NCBI GenBank assembly: GCA_032622095.1
Contig: CP136062.1
Location: 53,335,349 to 53,399,348, forward strand
Direction of reading: 5' to 3'
DNA: 64,000 bases
Origin: Siphonodentalium dalli
Lineage: Eukaryota; Mollusca; Scaphopoda; Gadilida; Siphonodentaliidae
Below the pieces are notes generated by a model. It ran no database searches and was not told the DNA's origin. It saw only the letters and a list, made by a program, of their open reading frames with translations. A program made the position numbers and the translations under genes. This document shows, piece after piece, positions 49,205-59,127 of the stretch. Every line of letters begins with the position of its first letter. The first letter of the stretch is position 1.

Positions 49205-50406
49205 CCAAATTATTATCTGAACATTTCCTGCTGGTTAACTCAATGAGTATTTAGTATAGAAACGGTTAATCCGGTAACCCGAAATATCACAATACCGCGG
49301 TATATATAGAGTCGATATAAAGGACCTATCATATTAGTGCGGCATATGTCGGTGGGAGGGGGGGGGGGGGTCGGAAAAACTTTTCAGGCACGTATGCTGA
49401 TTTTTTCCTTTCGACCATTGTTGGGACTTACCTAGACGCCACAACCGTCCAATCTCGCTACTCTCTTAATGAGAGTAGCGAGATCGATTGGACGGCTGTG
49501 GCTTCTAGCACCCACCCACCCGCGTCAAAAACAAATTCCGTTTTCGGCAGGGGGAGTCGTGCAAAATAAATCCGACACAAGAGCGGGGGGGGGGGGGGGG
49601 GTCGCAGCTCCTGAAAACACGTTTTTTCCGGTGTTTTCTGGTGCTTGCAATTTTTTTTCCTTTTGCCCTTTTTTGACCTAATTACAAGCTGTTTAGCCTA
49701 TATACTGATTGTTTTGATGTGTTATGATCTAAATAACACCTGTAGTGTACACACAATATACTAGGTACAGTTATCTATGGTCAGGTTGGCCTCAGAATGT
49801 TTTGATTATTTGGTCCCTTCTAATACTAAGTAAACCTTCGTGAAATTTTTAACTGCGCTGGCCCACCTGGGTTGGATAACCACTTGGTATGTAAATATAT
49901 TATAATGAACTCTAAAGACAAATACACCACATATACTTCAGTAAGTAAAATAAAATATCACATTACCACTATCGATCTGTGGTATCAAACTGAAATTCAA
50001 CTCTCCAAGTCTGATATGAAACTGAAATAATGTGTAAAATAAATGTAGAACATGCCTGTTCCCTAATCTATAAACATGTTTCTGGCACAAAGTTACTAAT
50101 ACTATAAAAGACAAAAGTGCTACAGTGTTACATACCCAATTATTAATGAACAGACATTCACATGGATCTCTACCAGTCTCAATAGCATTTTCTTAGTAAA
50201 ACATGACTGTCTTTCACTTGTGAAATAATGAGATATTATTTATTTATATGCGCTATTCTACAACCATTTGGCTATTGTTAATATTAAAATGATCCACCTA
50301 ACCACGTACACTGCATATTGTAAAACAGGCAAGAAACAGTTTGATAAGTGTCTAGTCTGAAATACTTGGGTAATTTTGTACCAGAAAATATAACCAAAGT
50401 TTCTTG
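49205..50406. other. No gene; hairpin at 49434-49506 and two G runs
   Basis: The hairpin has 32-bp arms (GCCACAACCGTCCAAT ... ATTGGACGGCTGTGGC) around TTAAT. G runs lie at about 49358-49370 and 49585-49602. The rest is AT-rich with nothing recognised. Confidence 0.6.
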
Positions 50407-50410
50407 TTAA

Positions 50411-51054
50411 AGGGGTACTGTACACAGGGATAGACAATTTTTTTTATTTACTCCCATTGAAATAACTTTCAAGTTAGATTGTGTTCGTGTTATATGAGTT
50501 TCGTGTAAACCTAATTTAGCGAAGAAAATATTGATCTTGGAAACAAAAATATTACGATTTCAAACTACGCGCCATGTTTTTGACCTTCACCGGAGAAGAC
50601 TCATGTCGCAGTAAGAACCGGAAGTTCATTGTTCACAGCTTCAATTGATGCATCCAATCTCTTCCATCGAACAATCTCACTCCGTATAAAATTATTGACG
50701 CTTCAGGACTCTTGTTTCTTTCTCCTTTTTCCGATTCGGTTATAGCGGGCCTTTCTTTTGCAGGTAACATGTTATGTGTGCAACTCAATAATGTTCGCGA
50801 ACGGCCGTCGATAAAAGACACGCAACAGATACTATTTCAAGAACGGTAACTCGTACTGGCATAATTCTCCATTTTATGACTCCAGCCATAAATGAATTTA
50901 TATTAAATAATTCAATTTTACTTTTGTGATAGCCTGTTAACCGGAACGTTTTCAGTAGACATCGTCGACTCAAATTAGTTATTTTAAAATATAATATTGA
51001 TATTAGATCGTTATTGTCACCGGGAATTTATTGAAATTGGGGTACAGTACCCCT
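50411..51054. mobile_element. TTAA-flanked MITE, 644 bp, AGGGGTACTGTAC ends
   Basis: TTAA at 50407-50410 and 51055-51058. The termini AGGGGTACTGTAC and GTACAGTACCCCT are perfect inverses. The superfamily is uncertain: TTAA duplication is used by piggyBac and Kolobok types. Confidence 0.75.
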
Positions 51055-51432
51055 TTAAACTCATTGATGTCTTAATCCAGATTAGATAAAGATTTTGTAA
51101 GTCACTTTGCACAACGATAATTGAAACTTCACCTGAGTTTAAATTAACTTAAATAATTCTTCAATCAGCTTCAACGTTTTTCAAAATTCAATTTAGAAAT
51201 GGCAGTTGAACGACATCGATGATAAAATGAAAATGAATATATCTGATACATTTTGCATAGAAAGTCACTGCTACATCTGACTCCATTAAATCCAATAAGA
51301 TCGGAGTGGATCGTTCATAGGAACTATATTAATACCACCAGTCAAAACACTTATAAGGACACACTTCCAATGGAAATATATAGGACATACACTTTATGAA
51401 ATACTGCATAACAAAAAGAGCTGAACTGGCTC

Positions 51433-51742
51433 AGCACAAGCAATACACTCATATGAGATTTAACATTTATCTAGAAAACCCCATCTCAACCTGGGCAGCA
51501 TATAATTTTCCGGTGTGTTGTGTGTTTACAACTTCACTTCAACTAGCAACTTAAAAAAATATATAAAGTAAACACGAGTGCATTTCATGGATGAATGCAC
51601 ATTACACAAAGTCCAGTGCAAAGTCTGGAATAAATAATTAGATAAAATATTTTTTAAAAGTTGTTTCACTGGTTGTGTCAGTTGGTTGTGTTGAGTTTTT
51701 CATGATAAATGTTTTTAATCTCATGAGTGTATTGCTTGTGCT
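51433..51742. mobile_element. 310-bp inverted-repeat element
   Basis: Ends AGCACAAGCAATACACTCAT and inverse, with pairing continuing inward for about 60 bp (AACATTTATC, CTCAACC). No target duplication identified. Confidence 0.7.
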
Positions 51743-52760
51743 CATAGTTATAATTTATTAGTATTTGAGTTTAACTGGTGGCGAAAGTACACCAAAGTTG
51801 GATGATGCTTGAAAAAACAGAATGGTCAAATTACGAATTACTGATAATTATTATATATGTTCATTCTAATTTAACCATTCTCTGTTTCTCAACATCAACC
51901 ACCTTCACTGGACATTCCACGATGATAACAGTGCTTTTCATTCTGCGTGATGACATTCATTAAATATTTAACAGTTAAAGACAAGAACAAGTATGTCCTT
52001 CCGTATGCAAGAATAAACATAGCTAGGTTGTAAAATCAATGACTGTCTTTTTGCAGACGACTCATCTCATATCAACTGCTAAGCCCCCCCCCCCATTGTA
52101 ACTGAACGGGTGGCCATTGAGTCATATTGGTGGACATAAACGAGCTGATACTAAAGAGTGACTACACCAGCGTGATATAATTATGTGAGGAATAATTTAA
52201 TTCTGCCTACGTCAGTTTACGTTGCCTGGTTTCTGATGCGGCGCTGTACAATTATACACATGCATAGTACTGGCATATGGGGTGCAAGTAATTTGATACC
52301 AAAAAAACAAATGATACCGGGCCCACTGAAAAAAGTCAACATTTTAAGGATAATTTATTTTGAGTCACCTATATGGTACATTCTTGTGTCAAATGATACC
52401 TTCTTGAGACAAATGAAATGTTTACAAAAATAAAACAAGCAGGACACCCTAAACGTAACAGTTGCATGCATTTCGTAAGGTTTGGCCGAAAATAGATAAT
52501 TAAAACAAATTATCCATCACAAATTGCACCTTGTATTGTGCGACATCCAGACACAACTAAGAGAGAACTTTTATGTACAAAATGATACGCTAATTGGTCA
52601 AATAACTATTTTTATTGTTCATAAATTTTTACAAAACAGTTGAGCCTGAGCGTCAAGAAAACAAGTAAAAGGTATGCTTTATTTTTATGCATTATTTTTT
52701 TTTAGTTCATAGAACATGACAGCAGTGTGAATTTCGTTACTTATTCCTTATTCCTTATTC
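51743..52760. other. No gene recognised
   Basis: A short C run at 52084-52093. Nothing else is supported. Confidence 0.4.
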
Positions 52761-54090
52761 AAAAAATTTGGGAAAATGTGGCAAATGACCATGGCAACGT
52801 CTTAAGTAGGGCGAGACAAAATTTCCTGTGAAAAAAATTCTGGAAAAAAGTTCAAAAATGCCTCGAACATAGGCAAAGTCCGAAACTGAACGGAAATTGT
52901 CTGAAACAAGTGGTGGGGCATTAATGGCCACCTCGGCCAAACATTTTGGGCCGGAAAATGTTTGGGCCGAGTCCGAAAAAGTGGGCCCAATTTCAGTTTT
53001 CGCTCTGCTCGGTCGAGAAATTTTCGGAAAATGTGGCAAACTTTCCCATATAAAAAAATGGCCACCTGGGCCGAACTTTTTGGGTCGAAAATATTTCGAG
53101 CCGAGTTCGAAAAAGTGGGTCAAATAGAAATTCCCACACTGCTCGGTCAGGATAAATCGGGGACATGTGGCAAATGACCATGGCAACGTCTTAAGTAAGG
53201 CGAGACGAAACTTCCTGTGAAAAAAAAGTTCAAAAATGCCTCGAACATAGGCAAAGTCCGAAACTGAACGGAAATTGGCCAAAACAAGTGGTGGGTCATT
53301 AATGGCCATCTCGGCCAAACATTTTGGATCGAGTCCGAAAAAGTGGGTCGAATTTCAGTTTTCGCTCTGCTCGGTCGGGTAAATTTCGGAAAATGTGGCA
53401 AACTGTCCCATATAAAAAAAATGGCCACCTGGCCGAACTTTTTGGGCCGAAAATATTTTGGGTCGAGTTCGAAAAAGTGGGTCAAATAGAAATTCCCGCT
53501 CTGCTCGGTCAGGAAAATTTGGGTAAATGTGGAAAATGACCATGGCATCGTCTTAACCTCTTCGCTGCTATGACGTCCGTAACTATTACGGACGTAAAAG
53601 TGCACGCCGTGTGCTATATGGCCCGTAGGTACTACGGACCTACTCCAGCAAACTAGCAGTAGGCCATCATACATAACTGGAACTCAGAGATTGGTGCATC
53701 GGATTAACTGTATCTCGAAGTTTCAAACAGTGTATGATGTTCCACGATTGTGAACGATAATAGCCTTTCAACTGAGTCAGTTTTATGGTTCTTGTGGTAT
53801 TCCCGTTATAGTTTCCCATTGGAAAATGGCAATAACGTCAACAGCCCAACACACGACGTCATAACGTCATTTAGCAACGAAGAGGTTAAGTAAGGCGAGA
53901 CGAAATTTCGTGTGAAAAAAAATCCGGGAAAAAAGTTCAAAAATGCCTCGAAAATAGGCAAAGTCCGAAAATAAACGAAAATTGGTCGAAACAAGTGCTG
54001 GGTCATTAATGGCCACCTCGGCCAAACATTTTGGGCCGAATTGTTTTTGGGTCGAGTCCGAAAAAGTGGGTCGAATTTCAGTTTTCGCTC
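52761..54090. repeat. Left inverted arm: about 2.5 units of a 386-bp repeat
   Basis: The unit landmark AAATGACCATGGCA falls at 52784, 53174 and 53535; the third unit is split by the MITE at 53557-53885. Each unit is itself a dimer of related half-units sharing a GAAAAAGTGGGTC core and a TGGCCA end. The arm reads as the reverse complement of 59128-60748. It ends where a 31-bp direct duplication (TTATTTACAGATGGACTGCT at 54091 and 54122) leads into the coding core. Confidence 0.9.
53557..53885. mobile_element. piggyBac-type MITE nested in the left arm
   Basis: TTAA at 53553-53556 and 53886-53889, both present as one TTAA in the uninterrupted units (CGTCTTAAGTAAGGCGAG). The ends CCTCTTCGCTGCTATGACGT and, from the right, CCTCTTCGTTGCTAAATGAC are imperfect inverses. 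Removal would restore the repeat unit exactly, which proves insertion after the arm formed. Confidence 0.9.
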
Positions 54091-54177
54091 TTATTTACAG
54101 ATGGACTGCTGTCCATCGATCTTATTTACAGATGGACTGCTGTCCTTGCTCGGATTGGACGACGGTTTAAATGGCTA

Positions 54178-54487
54178 GTGGCTCTCTGCGGGCACATATA
54201 CTGGGGACCGCCCCGTCAACTTTGCATCCACAAAAATGCTTCATCTGCACTTGGAGCAGATAAACAGCTCTAGTTCCGTTGTAGATGGGGCTTCGTCCAA
54301 CATCCTGGCAACGATTGGGTTTGGCTGTCACTCATGTGGTGGCATCGGCACCCCCCGAGTCGAGCATCCCGAGTTCAAACGTCTTCAGTGCGGAACACTG
54401 AGTGAATTGAAGCTAGAGGTCCGTGATGATAGAGGTGCACGTCTGAATAGTGACCTACCGATCACTGTGGTACTAGAGATACGATGA
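54178..54487 (+). pseudogene. C-terminal part of a possible capsid-type protein
   Basis: The frame is open from 54178 (after a TAG at 54175) to TGA at 54487. It reads FASTKMLHLHLEQINSSSS, later FKRLQCGTLSELKLEVRDD, and ends in a hydrophobic strand ITVVLEIR. Alternating strands, a DGA-S-IL segment and this beta-strand ending resemble the end of jelly-roll minor capsid proteins, and the position beside an integrase fits. This is inference from pattern only. The N-terminal part is absent, presumably lost where the left arm joins. Its stop overlaps the next start as ATGA. Confidence 0.35.
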
Positions 54488-54947
54488 GTATCTACGGTCC
54501 TGTACAGTGCTCCGCACTCAGTGAGAGTTCCTACGGAACTGGTACTCCGCCGGGTAGTGCCCTGATTACTATCTGGGCAGAAATCAATGGCAGCGTCACG
54601 TGGGGTGGTTTACTCGGAAGGGGCGGCGATCTGCCGTTCACCATGGGGAACTCGGCTACTGGAGATAGGTTGTGTGGATACCCCTTGCTAGCGAATGGTA
54701 AAATAATACGAATGGGCTTGTCCGCGTCTCACACTAATGGTGACTTTGTCGCGGTTGTGGTTATAAACGGCAAAAAGACAGACCCGGAGCAAAAATATCT
54801 AGTGAGAAACAGAAGAGGACGAGGGTGTTTGCAGATCCATTAAAGCTGCGACGGGGTGATGTAATAACGTTTGACTGGAAAGACGACCACTAGGGCGACC
54901 CGGGGACCTGTGCAGTAGTGAATCTCCTTATCGAATTGGACTTGTGA
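54484..54947 (+). pseudogene. Small beta-rich virion- or surface-type protein, broken
   Basis: Begins at ATG 54484 inside the ATGA overlap. It runs intact for about 110 codons (GDLPFTMGNSATG, KIIRMGLSASHTNGDFVAVV). One base is gained or lost near 54815, after which the downstream frame continues (LRRGDVITFDW) through a TAG at about 54892 to a TGA at 54947 after LLIELDL. The predicted 154-residue product is glycine- and beta-strand-rich with no signal peptide or membrane helix. A role as a spike or collar component would fit its place but is not shown. Confidence 0.45.
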
Positions 54948-54950
54948 ATT

Positions 54951-54989
54951 ATTACAAAGTAATACATATTTATATTATTACATTGTAAT
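54951..54989. promoter_or_regulatory. Paired palindromic ATTAC-GTAAT motifs before 55012
   Basis: ATTACAAAGTAAT at 54951-54963 and ATTACATTGTAAT at 54977-54989 lie in the 64-bp gap between genes. The same motif recurs twice just before the integrase start (55461-55473 and 55481-55493). A promoter or terminator role is inference. Confidence 0.4.
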
Positions 54990-55011
54990 TATAGCGAAGC
55001 TATAGACATAT

Positions 55012-55500
55012 ATGACGATCAAGCAACCCTCGACACCGAGCCCTGATAGTGAATGTTCCATAGGAACTACTAGAATATATCCTAACCTCAACAATGGACA
55101 CGAATCTTCATACCGGCTCCGCGAAATCTCGCAACTAAAAAAGCAACTCGAGGACGAGCGAGATCAAAGGGTGGCGTTATACAAAAAGTACCACCGCGGG
55201 GAGAACGCCTTGGATGGCGTTGACACCGCATTGCTCACAGCTAGCATGAGGATGGGCGTTGGGGGCGTGAGCATTTTGATCACTGCCATAGCGGCCCCAG
55301 TTTTTCTGGGGTTGGAAATCGCAGCTCTGGTCTGCGAAGTTCTCGGCGTGTCGGGCAAATATATCCGTCGCCGCCTGGGCGTGAAGGCCAAGAAGCACGA
55401 TGAGATTCGAGTCCTGGCCAGCAGGAAACTGAACACAATCTCAAGCCACTCTGTCAATGTATTACAAAGTAATAATATGTATTACAAAGTAATAATATGA
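55012..55500 (+). CDS. Coiled-coil and membrane-segment protein of the element
   Basis: 162 residues from ATG 55012. A polar, proline/serine-rich start (1-30) is followed by a charged coiled-coil-like helix (35-62, SQLKKQLEDERDQRVALYKK). A glycine/alanine-rich hydrophobic segment (about 83-113) could form one or two membrane helices, and a basic stretch (117-131) comes next. The last 14 residues are coded by two copies of a 20-bp duplication (ATTACAAAGTAATAATATG), so the original C-terminus was probably replaced and the product is likely shortened. The TGA stop overlaps the integrase ATG (ATGA, 55497-55500). Function unknown; virion-membrane or DNA-packaging partner roles are only guesses. 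Confidence 0.55.
   Translation: MTIKQPSTPSPDSECSIGTTRIYPNLNNGHESSYRLREISQLKKQLEDERDQRVALYKKYHRGENALDGVDTALLTASMRMGVGGVSILITAIAAPVFLGLEIAALVCEVLGVSGKYIRRRLGVKAKKHDEIRVLASRKLNTISSHSVNVLQSNNMYYKVII
55461..55493. promoter_or_regulatory. Duplicated palindromic ATTACAAAGTAAT motif before the integrase
   Basis: Two copies 20 bp apart, the second ending 4 bp before the integrase ATG. See the pair at 54951-54989. Confidence 0.4.
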
Positions 55501-56496
55501 ACAGCAAGGTGTCTAGTCGCATCGGGATAATCTACGACGGCCCCAAGGGTTACTGGAAGGGGCATGCAGCAATCAAGAACCTCGCGGCAGCAGCCAAGGT
55601 TTCAGAAGATGTGGCACGGGCATGGCTTCAGAAGTAGGCCATCTGGCAGATACACCTACCCAATCCGCGGCATGTGCCAAGGCCCAAGTTTGACGTGCCA
55701 GTGCCAAATGAAGTCCACCAGGTCGACCTGCTTTTTCTCCCTCATGACCGGGTGGGTCGCAAGACATACAAGTACGCACTCATCGTCGTCGACGTGGCCT
55801 CTCGATACAAAGAAGCCGAGTCCCTCGCCACAAAAGAAGTCACAAAGGTCGCGGATGCCCTTGAACGGATCTACAGTCGAGGCCCTCTTAGATGGCCGAA
55901 ATTGCTCCAGGTAGAACTGGGCGTGAGTTCATGGGTGCTGTGAGCCTCGTGCTAAGCAAACACAGCGTGCATGTGAGACGGGGCCGTGTGGATGTCCACC
56001 GAGACCAGCGGGTCGTGGAGCGCTTCAACCGGATCCTGGTAGAGCGATTGTTTGGGCACCAATACGCCCAGGTGATGAAGCTTCCCGTCGGCCAAAGGTC
56101 GACTGAATGGGTGGCTCGTCTGCCGGCTGTTGTATCGGCTCTGAAAAATGAAGTGACTCGTCTGACCGGAAAAAGCCCTCTGATGCCATCAAGATCAAGT
56201 CAGTGACACAAAAACCCTCTTCTGCGGTTCCAGGTCGCCCGATGGGGCTCAAAGAGCAAAAGCTCCCCTGGCGAGTGGGCGTTCGTTACCTCTACTAGCC
56301 TGGCGAGCTGGAAGGGGGCGCCGACGCGCATCTGACCATGTGTGGTCCCTACAGGTGTAGCAACTTGAACGCTGTCACCAAGCCCAACGGGCCTGTGCTC
56401 TACTATTTAGTGGATGGGCCAGCACTCGGATTTGTCCGGGAAGAGTTGCTTGTGGTGCCTCCCGACACCCAGCTGCCACCAGATAGTTCCGTATGA
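55497..56496 (+). pseudogene. Retroviral-type (DDE) integrase, inactivated
   Basis: An integrase joins element ends to host DNA. The first Asp is in HQVDLLFLPHD, followed by a VVDVASRYKEAESL strand. The second-Asp region is near 55914, and the Glu is in RVVERFNRILVERLFGHQ. A basic C-terminal part ends at TGA 56494-56496 after LVVPPDTQLPPDSSV. Breaks: TAG at 55635-55637 (codon 47), a one-base shift at 55914-55919 that falls on the second catalytic Asp codon, another shift near 56180, and TAG at 56296-56298. Length of about 330 codons is close to full. No zinc-binding HHCC domain is obvious at the N-terminus. The gene converges on the HNH gene with 20 bp between stops. Confidence 0.75.
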
Positions 56497-56524
56497 ACTG
56501 TTAGAAGGACTAGACACTAGGTGT
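56497..56524. terminator. Hairpin between the two convergent gene ends
   Basis: AGACAC-TAG-GTGTCT (56510-56524) overlaps the end of the minus-strand HNH frame and lies just past the integrase stop. A transcription-end role is possible but unproven. Confidence 0.25.
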
Positions 56525-56880
56525 CTCGTTCCATGAACAATGCTGCAGCCCCTCTTTTTCGGTTGCACTCGAGACAAATCAGCCTCACATTTCCTCTGCT
56601 GTGCCCTTTGTTGTTGTCCAGTCGGTCGACACTAAATTGCTGTGTGTCTTTGGGTTGGAAGGCACAGGGCAGCTCAATCTCGCAGGCCATGCAGCGGTTC
56701 TGTTGGGCCTCACGGAGCTCGAGGATATAGTCGACCTTGAGATTGAATCCCTGGCGTCCATTAGCCTGGTCCTGGCGATTGTATGCCACAAGCTTCCTTT
56801 GTATTTCCTTGCGGAGTTGCTGTTCAGTTACTACGGGTCTGGCATCGGAACCATCTTCCGGTGGACATGTTACCCGTTCG
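56517..56880 (-). pseudogene. HNH nuclease domain, C-terminal part of the polymerase-helicase region
   Basis: This is the C-terminal 120 codons of an open 135-codon frame (56924-56517). A zinc site C78-x2-C81 is followed by SVDRLDNNKGHSRGN with the HNH histidine, then LICLECNR supplying C117-x2-C120. This is the classical zinc-bracketed HNH fold of homing-type and restriction-like nucleases; it would nick or cut DNA. The domain itself is unbroken and follows helicase motif VI in the same frame, so it is fused to the helicase rather than a separate gene. The rest of the polyprotein is broken, so it is scored as a pseudogene part. Confidence 0.7.
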
Positions 56881-57745
56881 AGCTGTTGCATAAACTCCAC
56901 GCGGGATACGGCTAAGTAGCACATATTGGACCACTGGAGGTAGTCATCGATTATCCAGAACTCCTGAGGGTCGTGGATCGTAAGACACTGGCTCGAGTGA
57001 ACGGTGAGAGCATAGCCCAGGCGCCAATCATCGGTTTTAATAGCACACTAGGCGGCCTCGATAGAGACCACAACGACGCCATTGAGAACAAGCTCTTCTC
57101 TGCGCGGCGGGTCGCCAGTGCCTGGGATTGCGACGTCAATGCTCTGATTTCGGCTGTCCTTGGGGTGGTAAAGGATAGGCACTGGGTCATCTAGGAAATA
57201 CTCCTTATGGTGTCTGAGCAACAGCTCCTGTGCCCGATCGCGGACCTTCTGATGGCTGTTGATGATTAGATCACCGGGCCACTGCTGCTCCACAAACCGA
57301 TCCCACCAGGCAGCTGGGGAGTGCATTCCGCGTCTCCTGGCACTGGACTTTGTCACAATGAAGGCGTATACGCTTTTTCGGGTCTTTGATGGCTTCATCT
57401 TTTGCTCTGTACTCTGTAGTCAACGCCAACCTCTTCGTAGTAGCCTGCCTTTTTTGCAACCAATGGTGAGGCATTTCACCTGCGATCGGTGACGGCTGTC
57501 CTTGATCCCCGCAGCAAATTACCTGGACGCCGTGTTGGTTAAGCCAGTCCGAGAAAATCTCCAGGATAGGCCGGGGCACAGTGCAGACCTCGTCCCAGAT
57601 GATGACCACTCCATCGGAAGAAGCTGTGGTATGTCTGGGCCCGCATTTCTTTGGCGAGGCGATGGGTCTGGGTAAACACGAGGGGGTCTCTTACCCGGAA
57701 GAGCTCAATCGCTCTGGTGGTCTTGCCACTGCCCCTACGTCATTA
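56870..57745 (-). pseudogene. SF1 (RecD/Pif1-like) helicase domain, broken
   Basis: Reading down the minus strand: Walker A GSGKTT at about 57734-57717; QTYHSFF (motif Ib-like); then, after an apparent small deletion near 57620, VIIWDEV (Walker B, about 57609-57589). CCGDQGQPSPI (motif III) and TEYRAKDE follow. After frame changes near 57370 and between 57190 and 56930 comes YLAVSR (motif VI, about 56918-56901). Order and motifs are those of SF1B DNA helicases. It follows the polymerase remnant collinearly and precedes the HNH domain, so the three probably formed one large protein or operon-like block. Confidence 0.75.
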
Positions 57746-57869
57746 AGGTAGCTCAGTCGGTGCCGGGTCAGTTCGTCGTTGAAGCTGGTGCCGTTGATTC
57801 CGCCATCGGTTTGGCTTGGCTACATTATTCTGGCTTGGAGAAGTACGTGGCGTGTTCCTGTGGCATGTA

Positions 57870-59060
57870 CAACTGCTCCATCTTGTCGTATCACTGAGCG
57901 TCATGAACCCTGTCTCGGGCCGGTGGTCTGAGGGTTAGCTCGTAGTGACTCCTGAGACAGTTGCGGAAGTATCCCGGGAGAATCTCCTCCTGCGGCACGT
58001 ACGCCTTGACACTGTCAAGCTTCTGCAACGCGGTCTTCTGGGCGTACATGCTATCAGTGGCCACCCGGACAGCCTCATCGGGTTAAAATCTTGCCAGCAT
58101 AGCGAGAAGGTTGATGTGGGCATAGGCCGGCATTGAGCCCCTCAAGTGGGTGTACTGTGGCTGCGATCCATCGTAGTATGTGAGAATGTGGCCCAAAGGG
58201 ACACCGTTGGGGTGCGCCAACCAGACTGTCGCTTTTGCGGGTATCACTTACCAAGAAGTCAAACTCTCCCTGGTCGATCACAAGCCTCCGTGTCAGTCTT
58301 TTGTCGTCGGGTGAACTTGCCTATGATGCTGCAGCCCTGATCACGATCTTCAGGGAGCCAGACCTCGGTTTGTTTCTCAACTTTAGGCGATGATGGCCCA
58401 CGGACCTTCAGGCTCTTCATGAGACCGGACTCAACCAGGAAGGTGAGCAGGGGTGTGGGGGCCCAGCCCTGATCTGCGAAATGCTTTCCGAACCAGGCGG
58501 GGATGACGGGGTGGCAGTTAGGGGCGAACTCCCATTCCTGGACCTCGGCGAAACCAGTGCCGATATCTTGGGGGAGGGGACCGTTGATTGCGACCCGGGT
58601 CATGTGGTGGCTGGGTGCCCGCATCTGTCAAAATATGGCTTGGCCTCACCGTGACATTGGAAGCTGACCGGGTAGCAGGCTTTCATGTCGATGCTGACGA
58701 CGTCTCTTGTATCGTAGCCTATCGCATTCCAGAGGCCCCCATGACAATGCTCGACACAGGCTTTCTGGATGTCATCTCCGAGGTTAGCCGGGGTCGGTTT
58801 CCAGCCGTTGTGGTCTTTGGTCATGCTACTGGCTGCGTGGTTCATCCCGAAGGCTCGGTCTGCGAGCGACTAATCGCCCAGAACTATACATGCTTCCTGG
58901 AGTTTTTGATGAGTCTCCCGTGTCCTGTAGGTGCGGCCGTCTTGGAACACAAACTGGTCCACATTGAGCTGTCTGTCTTGGCCCCCCTCAGCAGCCAGAC
59001 TGCAATCGGCTCGTCCTGTATTGCCCCTCTGATTGGTTGCCAGACGTCGCCTTCGTAGAA
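57870..59060 (-). pseudogene. Family B DNA polymerase, palm region, broken
   Basis: Pieces in changing frames run from about 59060 to 57870. Palm motif A is SIDMKACYPVSF (about 58695-58655). RVAINGPLP, QEWEFAPNCHPVIPAWFGKH and VGAPQRCP follow. Motif C reads VRVATDSMY (about 58067-58045), the DTDS-type metal-binding core. Breaks include a shift near 58610, another near 58265 and one near 58150, plus stops TAA at 58083-58085 and TGA at 57891-57893. The exonuclease and N-terminal regions were not found; the sequence upstream of 59060 runs into the right arm. A self-encoded polymerase would copy the element DNA. Confidence 0.7.
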
Positions 59061-59127
59061 GTGGACCTCTCTGGACTGTGCAGGTCCTTGGTCCGTGCAT
59101 GGCCGTTGTGGTAGATGAACTTTATAT

